Positions 1-9,239 of a stretch of 42,901 bases of DNA are shown one piece after another. Under the pieces are notes generated by a model. The model ran no database searches and had not been told where the DNA came from. It worked only from the letters and a program-made list of their open reading frames with translations. The DNA is from Ruminiclostridium sufflavum DSM 19573 (GTDB taxonomy: Bacteria; Bacillota; Clostridia; Acetivibrionales; DSM-1351). Both the position numbers and the translations under genes were made by a program. The stretch covers positions 1 to 42,901 of the forward strand of contig NZ_QKMR01000028.1 in assembly GCF_003208175.1 (NCBI RefSeq), given 5' to 3'. The number at the start of each line of letters is the position of its first letter. Positions within the stretch are counted from its first letter, which is position 1.

Positions 1-172
1 TAGACATTAATTTTTTATCACTAAGGTCAATAGGCCATGATATCCCTGCCTTTTCGGCTCTTGTTAGAATTTCGGATACAGTTGATTTGCCACAATTACA
101 TGCCTTACCAATTTCTCTTAGTGATAGTCCTACTTCATGTTTCAACCTTAAAATTTCTCTTGCTTTCAGCAT
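1..172 (-). CDS. istA: IS21-family transposase IstA, N-terminal part (runs off the window)
   Basis: This is the start of an IS21-type DDE transposase that continues beyond the left edge. The first 57 residues begin MLKAREILRLKHEVGLSLRE and form the helix-turn-helix typical of the IstA N-terminus (LSLREIGKACNCGKSTVSEIL). The ATG at 170-172 is preceded by an AGGAGG site about six bases upstream, which decides the start. The catalytic domain and any istB partner lie outside the window. The terminal repeats at 250-303 lie just upstream, as expected for an IS21 left end. Confidence 0.85.
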   Translation of the reverse strand, partial: MLKAREILRLKHEVGLSLREIGKACNCGKSTVSEILTRAEKAGISWPIDLSDKKLMS

Positions 173-249
173 TTCCAGCCTCCTCATCGTCTGGCCCCCT
201 TTAATCATACTGATTAAAGAGTAGCAGTTAATTTATTAACTCGACAAGG

Positions 250-303
250 TGTCCGGATAATTCCGAAATGCTGTCCGGATGTTTCCGGAATCAGTGTCCG
301 GAT
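250..303. repeat. IS21 terminal repeats (three TGTCCGGAT copies)
   Basis: TGTCCGGAT occurs at 250-258, 272-280 and 295-303, spaced 22-23 bases apart and interleaved with TTCCG/TTTCCGGAAT motifs. IS21 elements carry multiple terminal repeats of this kind next to istA, where the transposase binds. The outermost copy ends at the first codon of the next reading frame, so the IS boundary is at or close to 303. Confidence 0.75.
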
Positions 304-664
304 GCGGCCGAAATATGCACACAAGGCAGCCAGATACTGCCGAATATGTGGAAACACTCTAAAAAACAATCTTAACGGCGTTGAAAAGAAATCATATTAT
401 GAAACAGTATGCACTGATATTTATTTATATGCTGATTGCCCATACTGTGGTGAGACTTCATACAAGTGGCCGGATGGTGCCTGCCCCAAGTGCAACATGG
501 TACTACACAACTATTGTCATAATGGTTGGTATGTTGATAAAGGTGGCTGCAGCTATGAAAATCCTGAAAATGCACGGTTTTGTGAAGCTTGCGGAAGTGA
601 GACCTATTTTTATAGTATGGGGTTTTTGAAGGGGTGGGAAGACGTAAAAACAACTCGTCCATAA
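302..664 (+). pseudogene. Zinc-ribbon protein, probably truncated at the 5' end by IS21
   Basis: A cysteine-rich protein of up to 120 residues with CxxC pairs at about 13/16, 46/49, 61/64 and 94/97 and single Cys at 72 and 83. The last part (CSYENPENARFCEACGSE) matches the double zinc-ribbon pattern common in small bacterial zinc-ribbon proteins. The first ATG lies inside the third IS21 terminal repeat and has no ribosome binding site of its own. I infer that the IS removed the native start, leaving a 3' fragment that may be untranslated. Function is unknown; the original could have been a membrane or signalling protein with a C-terminal zinc ribbon. Confidence 0.55.
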
Positions 665-666
665 AT

Positions 667-708
667 TATTTGATTTTAAAATATTCTGTATATATTTTAA
701 ATCAAATA
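667..708. terminator. AT-rich hairpin after the zinc-ribbon gene
   Basis: TATTTGATTTTAAAATAT (667-684) pairs with its near-complement at 692-708, with one unpaired base and a seven-base loop. It starts six bases after the stop codon at 662-664. No clear T-run follows on the plus strand, so a terminator role is only likely. Confidence 0.4.
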
Positions 709-738
709 GTAGTTTTCAAAAAAAGTTAAGAAATAAGT

Positions 739-859
739 TGTGAATATTTTTGTGAATAAATCCCCTGTGGATATTGTTAATAACTTTGTGTGCTACGTTA
801 TATAACTTGTATATCATGTGGATAATATTGTTGATAATGTTTGCAATAAATGTTGATAA
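739..859. repeat. Cluster of seven DnaA-box-like 9-mers
   Basis: Nine-mers related to TGTGGATAA (complement of the DnaA box TTATCCACA) occur at 739-747 (TGTGAATAT), 751-759 (TGTGAATAA), 766-774 (TGTGGATAT), 775-783 (TGTTAATAA), 817-825 (TGTGGATAA, perfect), 829-837 and 851-859 (both TGTTGATAA). All point the same way. Only one is a perfect box; the others differ by one or two bases, and the base composition favours such words. It lies in the 218-bp non-coding stretch between the zinc-ribbon fragment and the membrane protein. It may be a DnaA-binding array of an element's replication origin, or a coincidence of AT-rich DNA. Confidence 0.45.
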
Positions 860-882
860 ATATTGTTATGAATTTATTATTT

Positions 883-1686
883 CTAATCGTTTTTTATTAG
901 TTTATACTTAAAAATAACATACCAATATATAACACAAATTAATGCTATAATTATCCCCCCAAAATGTGGCGTAAAACTTAAAATAGTTGCGTTAAGACCA
1001 GCGAAAAAAATAGTTGAAATAAAGAAAGGTAATTTTTTTATTATCTTTTTAAACAAAATGAATTCAAGTATGCTCATAGTTGAAACAACTAAAAGTACTC
1101 CCCCAAATATATAAAACGAAAACAATATTTGATTTATGGTACTTTGCATAGAAACATAAATTGTCGTAGCTACAAAAAAAACACTAGCTAATAATATAAG
1201 GAAAGTATATACAGCAGGCCAAAAAAAAGATTTTGAAGGACTCTTCTTTATAAAATTTGGAAAAGCATCAAGAAAAGAGTCACTTCTTACCCAACTTGTT
1301 AATTCTGAACTTTGCTGTGATTTGTGAAAATTCATTTCGTTTTCTATACATTGTTTCATTTCAGAAATAACTGTGGAATTTTTATCTTTTTCCCAATCTA
1401 AATATAATATAAATACTTTTTTTGAGCATATTGATGGTAGTGATTCTAATTGTATAGAAAGCTCATCTAAATCAATTTCCATCCTCTCATATTTACAAAT
1501 ACTCCTATATGCCTTAGAGTAAATGCTTAAGTTTTTTTCACTTCTAACCAATTCATCAGATATATTTTTCAAATATGTAGAACGAATTTCTCTAAATAAC
1601 CATACTGAAATAAATATAAGCACTGCATAAGCCAAATAATCTGATGGTGTTTCTTTAAGCGTTTTGTAAATTGATAAAATATCCAT
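883..1686 (-). CDS. Multi-pass membrane protein of unknown function
   Basis: About 267 residues. A membrane segment lies near the N-terminus (YAVLIFISVWLF), followed by a charged region of roughly 110 residues probably in the cytoplasm, then four hydrophobic segments in the C-terminal half (near FLILLASVFFVATTIYV, FYIFGGVLLVVSTM, FFISTIFFAGLNATIL and IIIALICVIYWYVIF). The ATG at 1684-1686 is chosen because GAGAGGA lies about nine bases upstream; the in-frame ATG 51 bases further up has no such site. I do not recognise the family. It follows the 202-residue gene on the same strand after 127 bp and may be co-transcribed. Membrane proteins beside restriction genes are often effectors, but nothing here proves that. 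Confidence 0.6.
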   Translation of the reverse strand: MDILSIYKTLKETPSDYLAYAVLIFISVWLFREIRSTYLKNISDELVRSEKNLSIYSKAYRSICKYERMEIDLDELSIQLESLPSICSKKVFILYLDWEKDKNSTVISEMKQCIENEMNFHKSQQSSELTSWVRSDSFLDAFPNFIKKSPSKSFFWPAVYTFLILLASVFFVATTIYVSMQSTINQILFSFYIFGGVLLVVSTMSILEFILFKKIIKKLPFFISTIFFAGLNATILSFTPHFGGIIIALICVIYWYVIFKYKLIKND

Positions 1687-1813
1687 TCTTAAAATTCCTC
1701 TCATCAAAAATAATGTACAATGAAACAAAATGTCCAAAAGATAATGTAAATTATATGGCTTTCTATGTTAAAAGTAATTCACAAAATACAACTTTCATAG
1801 TTTTTGATAAGGT

Positions 1814-2422
1814 TTATTTCCTTTCTATGTACCCAAAATGATATTGAGATTTTTCAATTGATTTTGCTAAAACTTTCTTGGTTTTCTGTACAATAAAATC
1901 CTCTGCTTTCAATCCCGTAGGCACTATGTCTTTAATCTTAATCCATATTTTCTTTTTATCATCTTTCCATAAATCTGGTGTCAATATTTTTTCTGGGGAA
2001 CCAATACCTTCAGCATCAGTTTTTATATCTATTACTTCTGCTTTGTATTGAATATCATTATTACCTCCTCCACTTTTACCTATAGCAAAAAACACCTCAA
2101 CAGTATTGCCACTGTTTATTTCACTTAAAAATTCTGTTCTTCTCTTTTCCGACATTCCAGTCGCTAACGAATCGGTAGAAAACCAAACTGATTTATTTAT
2201 TCCGCAAAAATTTTCATATTGCTTCAAAGTTTCCACACCATTAAGTCTAGAATATGTATCTATTCCTAATCTCATAAAAATGGCTATTGGGTAAATAATC
2301 TTTTTTTCACTTTCTCGTTCTAACCTCAAATTTTCCTTTATAAATCTGTCAGTATCATCTCTTTTGCTAATAATTTGCTGTGCTTGAGGCGATAGATGAC
2401 GAGTATCCCATCTAAATGCCAT
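1814..2422 (-). CDS. Conserved hypothetical protein, possibly with a PUA/EVE-like domain
   Basis: 202 residues. The N-terminal third is helical and charged. From about residue 75 (VWFSTDSLATGMSEKRRTEF) to about 170 the sequence alternates beta-like segments (NTVEVFFAIG, IQYKAEVIDI, KKIWIKIKDI), which loosely recalls PUA/EVE-type modified-base or RNA readers. That comparison is by eye and uncertain. AAGGAG lies about ten bases before the ATG. The gene is divergent from mcrB, sharing the 183-bp intergenic region, so the two may be regulated together. Its product could be an accessory of the adjacent McrBC system, but it may equally be independent. Confidence 0.5.
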   Translation of the reverse strand: MAFRWDTRHLSPQAQQIISKRDDTDRFIKENLRLERESEKKIIYPIAIFMRLGIDTYSRLNGVETLKQYENFCGINKSVWFSTDSLATGMSEKRRTEFLSEINSGNTVEVFFAIGKSGGGNNDIQYKAEVIDIKTDAEGIGSPEKILTPDLWKDDKKKIWIKIKDIVPTGLKAEDFIVQKTKKVLAKSIEKSQYHFGYIERK

Positions 2423-2545
2423 AAATCATCAACTCCTTTTATATAATAATTCTATTTAATGTAAAATTATCCTTTATATAATATAAAATTTATTATAAGT
2501 TCAAAACAGTTAAAAAAATAGTAATATTTTGAAAATTCAATATGA

Positions 2546-2551
2546 TATAAT
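2546..2551 (+). promoter_or_regulatory. Extended -10 element of the mcrBC promoter
   Basis: TATAAT preceded by TGA at 2543-2545 gives the extended -10 form TGNTATAAT, 55 bases before the mcrB start. The region upstream is very AT-rich and I see no -35 box at ideal spacing, which the extended -10 could compensate. Confidence 0.5.
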
Positions 2552-2605
2552 TATTTGTAAATTACTCTAATGATGATAAATTAAATTTTATATAGGCGGT
2601 GCAAC

Positions 2606-5092
2606 ATGGAAAATAATAATTCAAATACGGCATTTGCATGGACAACATTCTATTCAGAATTTGCAGATAAACTGCTACTATTTAAAAATAACCGTACACA
2701 ATTGCTTTTAGGCATAAAGGATTCATATGATAGCTTAGGAATGAAATTTCCATTCGTGGACAATGGTGAACTGCTTGATGATATTTGTCCGTTTACGGTT
2801 TTTGGCTGCTTTAACAAAGGTATAACAAATGATAATAGAATTGCCCTAATGAAATCAATTGGCTCAAAACTTTGTGTAAAGTCAGAAGTACCAACAGAAT
2901 TTGATGGTATCCCCGTTTTAAATAATTTAAAAGCTTGGTTTTTTGGATATAAAAAGGACAGAAACTCTGATGACATTTCAAATCTGTGGAATCTTTTTGA
3001 AGCCGCTATTGCTTATGCAGACAACCCATCAGATGTCACCCGAAATGCTTTTATTGTTGACTATGATAAAGTACGCAAGCAAATTAGTATAAAATGGAAC
3101 ATAACAATGGGTCTATATTGGATACGCCCATATTCCTATCTAAACCTTGATGAGAGAAACAGAAGTTTTTTAACTGAAGATAGTAGTTCTTATGCGAAAG
3201 AAGTACATAATATTACGAATTTTAAGCAGGTTCCAACTGCCCAGATGTACTTAAATATCATTTCACTCTGCAAAACTTTCTTTAAGAGAGAAGGAATCAA
3301 CTTCAAAAATTTTCCTGAGTTATCCTGCATTGCATGGAAATCTACAAGCATAGAACCTACTTCTAAAAAAATTTCAACTGCTAGCTTTCTTAAATGGTTT
3401 AATCCTATTGTAAATGCTATAAAAAAGTTAGGAGGTTCTGGTACTCCAGAACAGGTACGAAATCAAATAATTTCCGACTTAAACCTACCAGATAAAATCA
3501 TTAACGAAACACGTGGGAAAACAGGTACAAAGAAATTTGATAATGAAATAGCTTTTGCAAGAAACTATTTAGCCTACGAGGATTTTATAGATAAATCTAT
3601 ACGTGGAATCTGGAAGCTAACAGAAAAAGGTATGACTGCACCTATTAATGAAGAAATCGCAAGTGAGATTTTTTACAAATGGATGGAAATTAATAAACAA
3701 AAAAGAACTGATACGGACGAATCCTTTATTGTTGCCCGAAATGAAATAAAGTATTGGTTATATGCTCCTGGTGAAAGTTCTCGTTTTTGGGATGAATTCT
3801 ATACAAATAACATTATGGGTATCGGTTGGGATGACATGGGTGACCTAGAGCAATACAAATCCAAAGATTCAATGAAGACTAAAATGAAAGAATTATACGG
3901 TGAAGATTACTCATATATGAATCAAGCTCTTGCAACATGGCAGTTCGTAAATGAAATGCAGATTGGTGATATAGTTTATGTAAAAAAAGGCATCCATAAA
4001 ATTATCGGTCGAGGTGTTGTAGAATCTGATTATATCTATGACCCATCTCGAAATGAATATACTCATACTCGTAAAATGAATTGGACACATAATGGTGAAT
4101 GGGATCATCCAGGGAAAGCAGCAATGAAAACCCTCACAGACATCACATACTATACTGATTATGTTCAAAAGCTAGAGACCCTGTTTGCAAGCGATGATAC
4201 TGAAGTAGAATTACCAGAAAAGAAAGAAGTCCGATATCCTGATTATACAGATGCTGACTTCCTTAACGAAGTATTTATTGATGCAGACAGATATGAATCT
4301 CTGGTAAAGCTTATAAAGGTCAAAATGAATATTATTCTTCAAGGTGCACCAGGTGTTGGTAAAACCTTTACTGCTAAAAGGCTGGCTTTTTCAATAATGG
4401 GGAAATGTGATACAAGCCGCGTTATGATGGTTCAATTTCATCAAAGTTATAGCTACGAAGACTTTATCATGGGTTATCGTCCAACAAAAGAAGGCTTTGA
4501 TTTGAGTTGTGGACCATTCTATGATTTTTGCAAAACAGCACAGGATGATAATGAGAGAGATTATTTCTTTATCATCGACGAAATAAATAGAGGTAACTTA
4601 AGTAAAATATTTGGTGAATTATTAATGCTTATTGAGACTGACAAACGAGGTGAAAAGCTAAGACTGCTTTATTCAAATGAATTATTTTCTGTACCTAAAA
4701 ATGTACATATCATAGGCATGATGAATACTGCTGATCGTAGCCTTGCAATGATTGATTATGCGCTTAGAAGAAGATTTGCTTTTTTTGAGCTTGAACCAGC
4801 CTTTGATTCGGAAGGTTTCAAAGCAATTCTCAATGAAAAATCATACCCGAAATTCACAGCTTTAGTAGAGCAGATAAAGGCGTTAAATGAAGTAATCTCC
4901 AAGGATGAGTCTCTTGGTGACGGTTTTAGGATTGGTCACAGTTATCTTTGTACTAAAGAAGAAATTACAGATGAATGGCTATTATCAGTTATAAATTATG
5001 AACTTATTCCACTTCTCAATGAGTATTGGTTTGAAGATCAATCAAAAATTGAGCAATGGACTAAGAAATTGTGTGGTGCTTTAAATGATTAA
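2606..5092 (+). CDS. mcrB: McrB-type AAA+ restriction NTPase
   Basis: McrB is the motor and DNA-recognition subunit of type IV restriction systems that cut modified DNA. This 828-residue protein shows, in order: an N-terminal domain of about 230 residues of unassigned type; a winged-helix Mrr_N-like region (about 258-345); an EVE-like candidate reader domain (about 375-530, with LYAPGESSRFWDEF, MGIGWDDMG and QIGDIVYVKKG); and the AAA+ domain with Walker A GAPGVGKT near residue 579, Walker B FFIIDEINR near 655 and the sensor region NTADRSLAMIDYALRRRF near 707. The DEINR and NTADRS signatures are characteristic of McrB. The start site AGGCGGTG is weak. The 3' end overlaps mcrC by eight bases, so the two are translationally coupled. 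Confidence 0.9.
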   Translation: MENNNSNTAFAWTTFYSEFADKLLLFKNNRTQLLLGIKDSYDSLGMKFPFVDNGELLDDICPFTVFGCFNKGITNDNRIALMKSIGSKLCVKSEVPTEFDGIPVLNNLKAWFFGYKKDRNSDDISNLWNLFEAAIAYADNPSDVTRNAFIVDYDKVRKQISIKWNITMGLYWIRPYSYLNLDERNRSFLTEDSSSYAKEVHNITNFKQVPTAQMYLNIISLCKTFFKREGINFKNFPELSCIAWKSTSIEPTSKKISTASFLKWFNPIVNAIKKLGGSGTPEQVRNQIISDLNLPDKIINETRGKTGTKKFDNEIAFARNYLAYEDFIDKSIRGIWKLTEKGMTAPINEEIASEIFYKWMEINKQKRTDTDESFIVARNEIKYWLYAPGESSRFWDEFYTNNIMGIGWDDMGDLEQYKSKDSMKTKMKELYGEDYSYMNQALATWQFVNEMQIGDIVYVKKGIHKIIGRGVVESDYIYDPSRNEYTHTRKMNWTHNGEWDHPGKAAMKTLTDITYYTDYVQKLETLFASDDTEVELPEKKEVRYPDYTDADFLNEVFIDADRYESLVKLIKVKMNIILQGAPGVGKTFTAKRLAFSIMGKCDTSRVMMVQFHQSYSYEDFIMGYRPTKEGFDLSCGPFYDFCKTAQDDNERDYFFIIDEINRGNLSKIFGELLMLIETDKRGEKLRLLYSNELFSVPKNVHIIGMMNTADRSLAMIDYALRRRFAFFELEPAFDSEGFKAILNEKSYPKFTALVEQIKALNEVISKDESLGDGFRIGHSYLCTKEEITDEWLLSVINYELIPLLNEYWFEDQSKIEQWTKKLCGALND

Positions 5093-6125
5093 ATTACAAA
5101 ACATTTACCATATGCTTGCTTATGCATTTGGAGTACTTAATGAAGCTGGTTATCTGAGTATTGCTGAAGAGGAATTTGAATACATATATGACTTGTTAGC
5201 CTCAATTCTGGCAAAAGGAATTGCAATACAAATAAAAAGAGGATTAGGCAAAGAGTATAAAATCCACTCGGAGTCTCTTAGTTCCTCTATAGGTAAAATT
5301 GATATATCCTCTTCTTTAAAGCAGCAAACGATACTTAAAAAGCAGTTGGTATGTGATTTTGATGTGTACACAGAAAATTCATATATGAATCAGATCCTTA
5401 AAACAACTGCCATGTTACTAATACGTTCCACTGAAGTTAATGCTCGGCAAAAGAAAGAGCTTAAAAAGGTTATGCTCTATTTTACTAATGTCGATGAAAT
5501 TATTCCGAATAAAATTAAGTGGTCAAGCATTAAATATCAGCGAAATAATTCTACATATAAAATGTTAATCAATATATGTTATTTAATAATTAACGGGCTA
5601 CTACTAACTGAAACCAATGGTTCAAGAAAGCTTGCCCGTTATTTAGATGACCAAAGAATACATAATTTATATCAACGCTTTGTATTTGAATACTATAGGA
5701 AACATTTCCCTGAGTATAAAGTGACAGCGGCTCAAATTGACTGGGATGTTGATGATAACATTACTGATTTTTTACCAGCTATGAAAACAGATATTACAAT
5801 AGAACACAAGGGGAAAATACTTATTATTGATACCAAGTATTATTCGCATACCATGCAAACCAATAGCCTTTATAATAGTTGTACTATTCATTCCGGTAAC
5901 TTATATCAGATTTTTACTTATGTTAAAAATCTGGACACCACTAATTCCGGCAATGTTAGCGGTATCCTTCTCTACGCAAAAACTGATGAAGAAATCACAC
6001 CAGATAATGACTATATGATGAGTGGCAACTGTATAAGTGTAAAAACTTTGGATTTGAATACTGATTTTAGTAATATTAAAAAGCAGTTGAATTTTTTGGT
6101 TGAGAAGGTTTTTAATATTACATAA
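5085..6125 (+). CDS. mcrC: McrC nuclease subunit
   Basis: 346 residues, the usual McrC length. McrC forms the nuclease part of the McrBC complex and activates McrB's NTPase. The C-terminal half carries the PD-(D/E)XK core, visible as TDITIEH followed by KILIIDTKYY, giving the Asp and Asp-x-Lys residues. The N-terminal half (MLAYAFGVL, then a helical region) matches the McrC domain that contacts McrB. It begins inside the last codons of mcrB and has no gap to it, so a single transcript is likely. No frameshift is seen, and the pair looks functional. Target specificity cannot be read from the sequence. Confidence 0.9.
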   Translation: MIKLQNIYHMLAYAFGVLNEAGYLSIAEEEFEYIYDLLASILAKGIAIQIKRGLGKEYKIHSESLSSSIGKIDISSSLKQQTILKKQLVCDFDVYTENSYMNQILKTTAMLLIRSTEVNARQKKELKKVMLYFTNVDEIIPNKIKWSSIKYQRNNSTYKMLINICYLIINGLLLTETNGSRKLARYLDDQRIHNLYQRFVFEYYRKHFPEYKVTAAQIDWDVDDNITDFLPAMKTDITIEHKGKILIIDTKYYSHTMQTNSLYNSCTIHSGNLYQIFTYVKNLDTTNSGNVSGILLYAKTDEEITPDNDYMMSGNCISVKTLDLNTDFSNIKKQLNFLVEKVFNIT

Positions 6126-6524
6126 AATTTCTGGTTAACCTAAAGTAATAAAATAAAATTCACAAAATTTAAAATCCAACATGACTGTATAATTATTTCC
6201 ATATATACCTTGTACACACAAACTAATATGTAGATACGACAATCATAAAAACACCAGTTTTTGTGATTCTAGCTATATCAAAAGCTGATTTATGGGTGAA
6301 CATGCAAAATAAATCATCCAGTTTCATTTTGCACTAATATTGCTATAACGTTAGACTATATCTTCAAAAAAAGCATTTATGCAAGCACACTAGAAAATAC
6401 GGTCAGTTATGTTGGAGAATGCTATAAATGAAATGTTTATGAATAATAGTATTAAATAATTGAGTCTGTAATAAATTTTACTATCAATAGTCATTAACAG
6501 CATACCATATATCATTAGATCTCG
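6126..6524. other. Intergenic region between convergent mcrC and the helicase gene
   Basis: About 400 bp of AT-rich DNA without a convincing reading frame. The two neighbouring genes run towards each other. I found no strong GC hairpin with a T-run, so how the two transcripts end is not clear. Confidence 0.5.
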
Positions 6525-9227
6525 TTATTTCCAGCTTTGTTCAAAATACTTACGTTTCTCCTTTTTATCTAGTACCCTAGAACAAGTTTCCCAATCAATA
6601 TGTTCCACTCCCATATTGTACCGATTTTCGAATGGATGAACTTTCGGAACAGAATCAATAATCTCTAGCGCCTTAGCTTTATCCCCTACAGCAATTTCAA
6701 TCCAAACATCTTCTAAAACATCAGGTAATTGTCCAAATACGCTGTATATACTTTCAAGTCTGGAAGAAAGCAAGTGATGAACTCTATCTTCAACTGAATC
6801 TTTATATCTCATATTATAGATATGTACAGTGTCATTCAATTGACCAATTCTTTGTATACGACCTTTCCTTTGCTCAAGCCTTGTAGGATTCCATGGCAAG
6901 TCAATATTAATAAGATTCCCCAATGTTTGTAAATTTAGCCCCTCACTGGCTGAATCAGTTCCAACCAAAACCTTTATATCTCTTGTTTTAACAGCATGTT
7001 TTATTTCTTCTTTTTCTTTCTTTTTAAAACTTCCACTTAAGTACACACCTGATTTAGAGCCTCCAGCATAAAGACCAATCGGTTCATCATTAAACTCCTT
7101 GGATAAGCCCTCAGCAACCCACCTTGCAGTATCAAAATATTGTGAGAAAATAATTACACCTTTGTCTAACCATTTTTCATCTTTTAATAACTCAACAGTT
7201 TTATCATATTTGGGGTCTCTCGCTTCATTTGATTCTAACGCTTTAACATAATTATTAAGTAATAACGATTCTACTTCTGTGAGATTTTTAATGTCTGAGT
7301 CTATACGGACTTCATCTTCTTCATCTGTTAAATCAGACAAACCCGTATTCCACTCATTAAGCATCTTATAGCCAGTATTTTTTCCTGCCTCAATAGAGCT
7401 TCCAATACGCTTTAATAATAACGTTTTTAAAAATCCTGAACTCTTTGAACGTTTCCCTATTTCATTACAAAATTCTTCAGCATACTCATATGCTTGCTTT
7501 AAGTATCCAGTAAGGGTCAAAGCCTCATCATCATCTTCCCCATGAAGGATTACCTCAATCTTTTTCAAAAATGGCTCATTTGTATTTGGGTCAATGGTAT
7601 CTTCTAAATACTTTCTTTCACGCCTAATAACATGACGGATGTATGGATTAAAATTTGCGAAGAATTTTTTCGTTAGCATATTCCCAATACGTTGTCTTTC
7701 TTTTGGTAATAGTTCAACATAGCCCTTGCTTAAAACAAAATCATCATCATTCATGTTGTTACTACTTCTAACTGACGCAAATGTAGCGTCTTCATATTTC
7801 GGTGGAAAAGGATTACGAATCCAATCCCAGTTCTCAAGGTCGAAAAACTCCTTTGTTACTTTCCCCATTATCAAATCTAACCCCTGAGGTACACGTTCAG
7901 GCTTTCTCCATAAAGCTGATTTACTACCAAGAACACTATCATTCTTTTGGGACAGAATATTCATTAAGTCCCAAAGTTCTACTGGATAAAGCTGAATTGG
8001 TGTTGCCGTAGCTAGTAGTATACTTTTTGTCCTTGTTGAAATCTGCATTAAGAATTTATACAGATTGTTCATCTCAGGGCTATGGTATTCTTTCCCATTC
8101 CCAAAATTTTGTCGTCTTGCTCTATGAGCTTCATCCACTATTATACATTCATATTCTTTGTTCAAAAGGTGCTCTATTATTGGAGATTGAGATACAATTA
8201 GTCCTTGTGACAATATACCAATACGTCTTGGGCACTTACTAATATCTTGATTGCCTCTATTGGGATATTTTAACCCATTTTCATCAACCCACTCTTTTCC
8301 GTTCCACACAGCACAAGGAAGGTCAAGTAATGTATCTAGTTCTCCCTGCCATTGCCAAATAAGAGTTTTGGGCACTATTATAAGTACAGGTTTGTCCCCA
8401 TATAATGCCATCAATTGAGCTGACATTGCAAGCTGAATTGTTTTACCAAGACCCACCTGGTCCGCTAATATGAATCTTGCACCATAGGACTGTTTATGTT
8501 CTCTGAAAGCCAAATCTACAAAATACTTTTGGTGTTCCCATAAACCTAATTGTTCTCGAAATACAGGTAATTCAACTGCTACGGATGATGTTGCATTATC
8601 TTCCTCACGCCAACTAATAACATCATCAATAACAGTTCTATTTGCTATTCTTTTAATATCTTCAATAACAAAATCAGCAAGAGGTATAGCGGTTTTATCT
8701 GTCCATAAAGCATTAAACTCATCTTGAACCCAATTAACACCTTCGGGAGATGAATCTTCCCACATGAGTTCATAATTCAATTTCCATGCCATTTCCGATT
8801 CATTAACACTACCTAAAAAAGAAGTACGAGAACCATCACTTAAAGTAATAACCCCTGCCTTGCCATGAATAAGACCGAACCTTTCATTGGGAAGCACTTT
8901 TACTTCCATTTTTCCTGACGAAAGAAGGTTATATAACTTTTCAAAGCGTCTACCTGGATTAGGTAATTCTTCAGGCTTATATTCGCACCATTCTTTTCGT
9001 ATGGCACTTTGAGCCATTTTAGCCGTTGCAACATCTTCAACTGACAAATCCGAATTGCATATCACTCTGATTTGCCCTGAGATATTTTCTAATTCTTCCC
9101 CTGCAACCTCAAAAATAGAAGAACGGAAATATCCTGCAATCCTATCATAACTTTGAGCATCTATTAGCTTCTTTTTAAGAAGAGAATCAGTCAATGACTC
9201 TCTTCTTGAGGAATAACGATTTATCAT
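6525..9227 (-). CDS. SNF2-family helicase with N-terminal phospholipase-D-like domain
   Basis: 900 residues. The N-terminal 180 residues resemble a PLD-type nuclease module, with HGKAGVITLSDG (121-132) as an HxK-type motif. The helicase part has Walker A LADQVGLGKT (254-263), DEAH at 365-368, motif III LLATATP, and in the second RecA lobe VIIFSQYFDTARWV, VGTDSASEGLNLQ and QRKGRIQRIGQ, all SNF2/RapA-like. It is the last gene of the DUF499-DUF3780-DUF1156 operon, starting 12 bp after the methyltransferase stop with an AAGGGGA site. By analogy with DISARM and related systems it probably translocates on and cuts incoming unmodified DNA, but only one HxK motif is visible, so nuclease activity would need dimerisation or may be absent. 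Confidence 0.8.
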   Translation of the reverse strand: MINRYSSRRESLTDSLLKKKLIDAQSYDRIAGYFRSSIFEVAGEELENISGQIRVICNSDLSVEDVATAKMAQSAIRKEWCEYKPEELPNPGRRFEKLYNLLSSGKMEVKVLPNERFGLIHGKAGVITLSDGSRTSFLGSVNESEMAWKLNYELMWEDSSPEGVNWVQDEFNALWTDKTAIPLADFVIEDIKRIANRTVIDDVISWREEDNATSSVAVELPVFREQLGLWEHQKYFVDLAFREHKQSYGARFILADQVGLGKTIQLAMSAQLMALYGDKPVLIIVPKTLIWQWQGELDTLLDLPCAVWNGKEWVDENGLKYPNRGNQDISKCPRRIGILSQGLIVSQSPIIEHLLNKEYECIIVDEAHRARRQNFGNGKEYHSPEMNNLYKFLMQISTRTKSILLATATPIQLYPVELWDLMNILSQKNDSVLGSKSALWRKPERVPQGLDLIMGKVTKEFFDLENWDWIRNPFPPKYEDATFASVRSSNNMNDDDFVLSKGYVELLPKERQRIGNMLTKKFFANFNPYIRHVIRRERKYLEDTIDPNTNEPFLKKIEVILHGEDDDEALTLTGYLKQAYEYAEEFCNEIGKRSKSSGFLKTLLLKRIGSSIEAGKNTGYKMLNEWNTGLSDLTDEEDEVRIDSDIKNLTEVESLLLNNYVKALESNEARDPKYDKTVELLKDEKWLDKGVIIFSQYFDTARWVAEGLSKEFNDEPIGLYAGGSKSGVYLSGSFKKKEKEEIKHAVKTRDIKVLVGTDSASEGLNLQTLGNLINIDLPWNPTRLEQRKGRIQRIGQLNDTVHIYNMRYKDSVEDRVHHLLSSRLESIYSVFGQLPDVLEDVWIEIAVGDKAKALEIIDSVPKVHPFENRYNMGVEHIDWETCSRVLDKKEKRKYFEQSWK

Positions 9228-9239
9228 ATACTAGTCCCC

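Noticed and set aside
250-303. Repeats considered as a CRISPR-like array
   Set aside because: Nine-base repeats with 13-14 base gaps next to istA are IS21 terminal repeats, not CRISPR; there is no cas gene.
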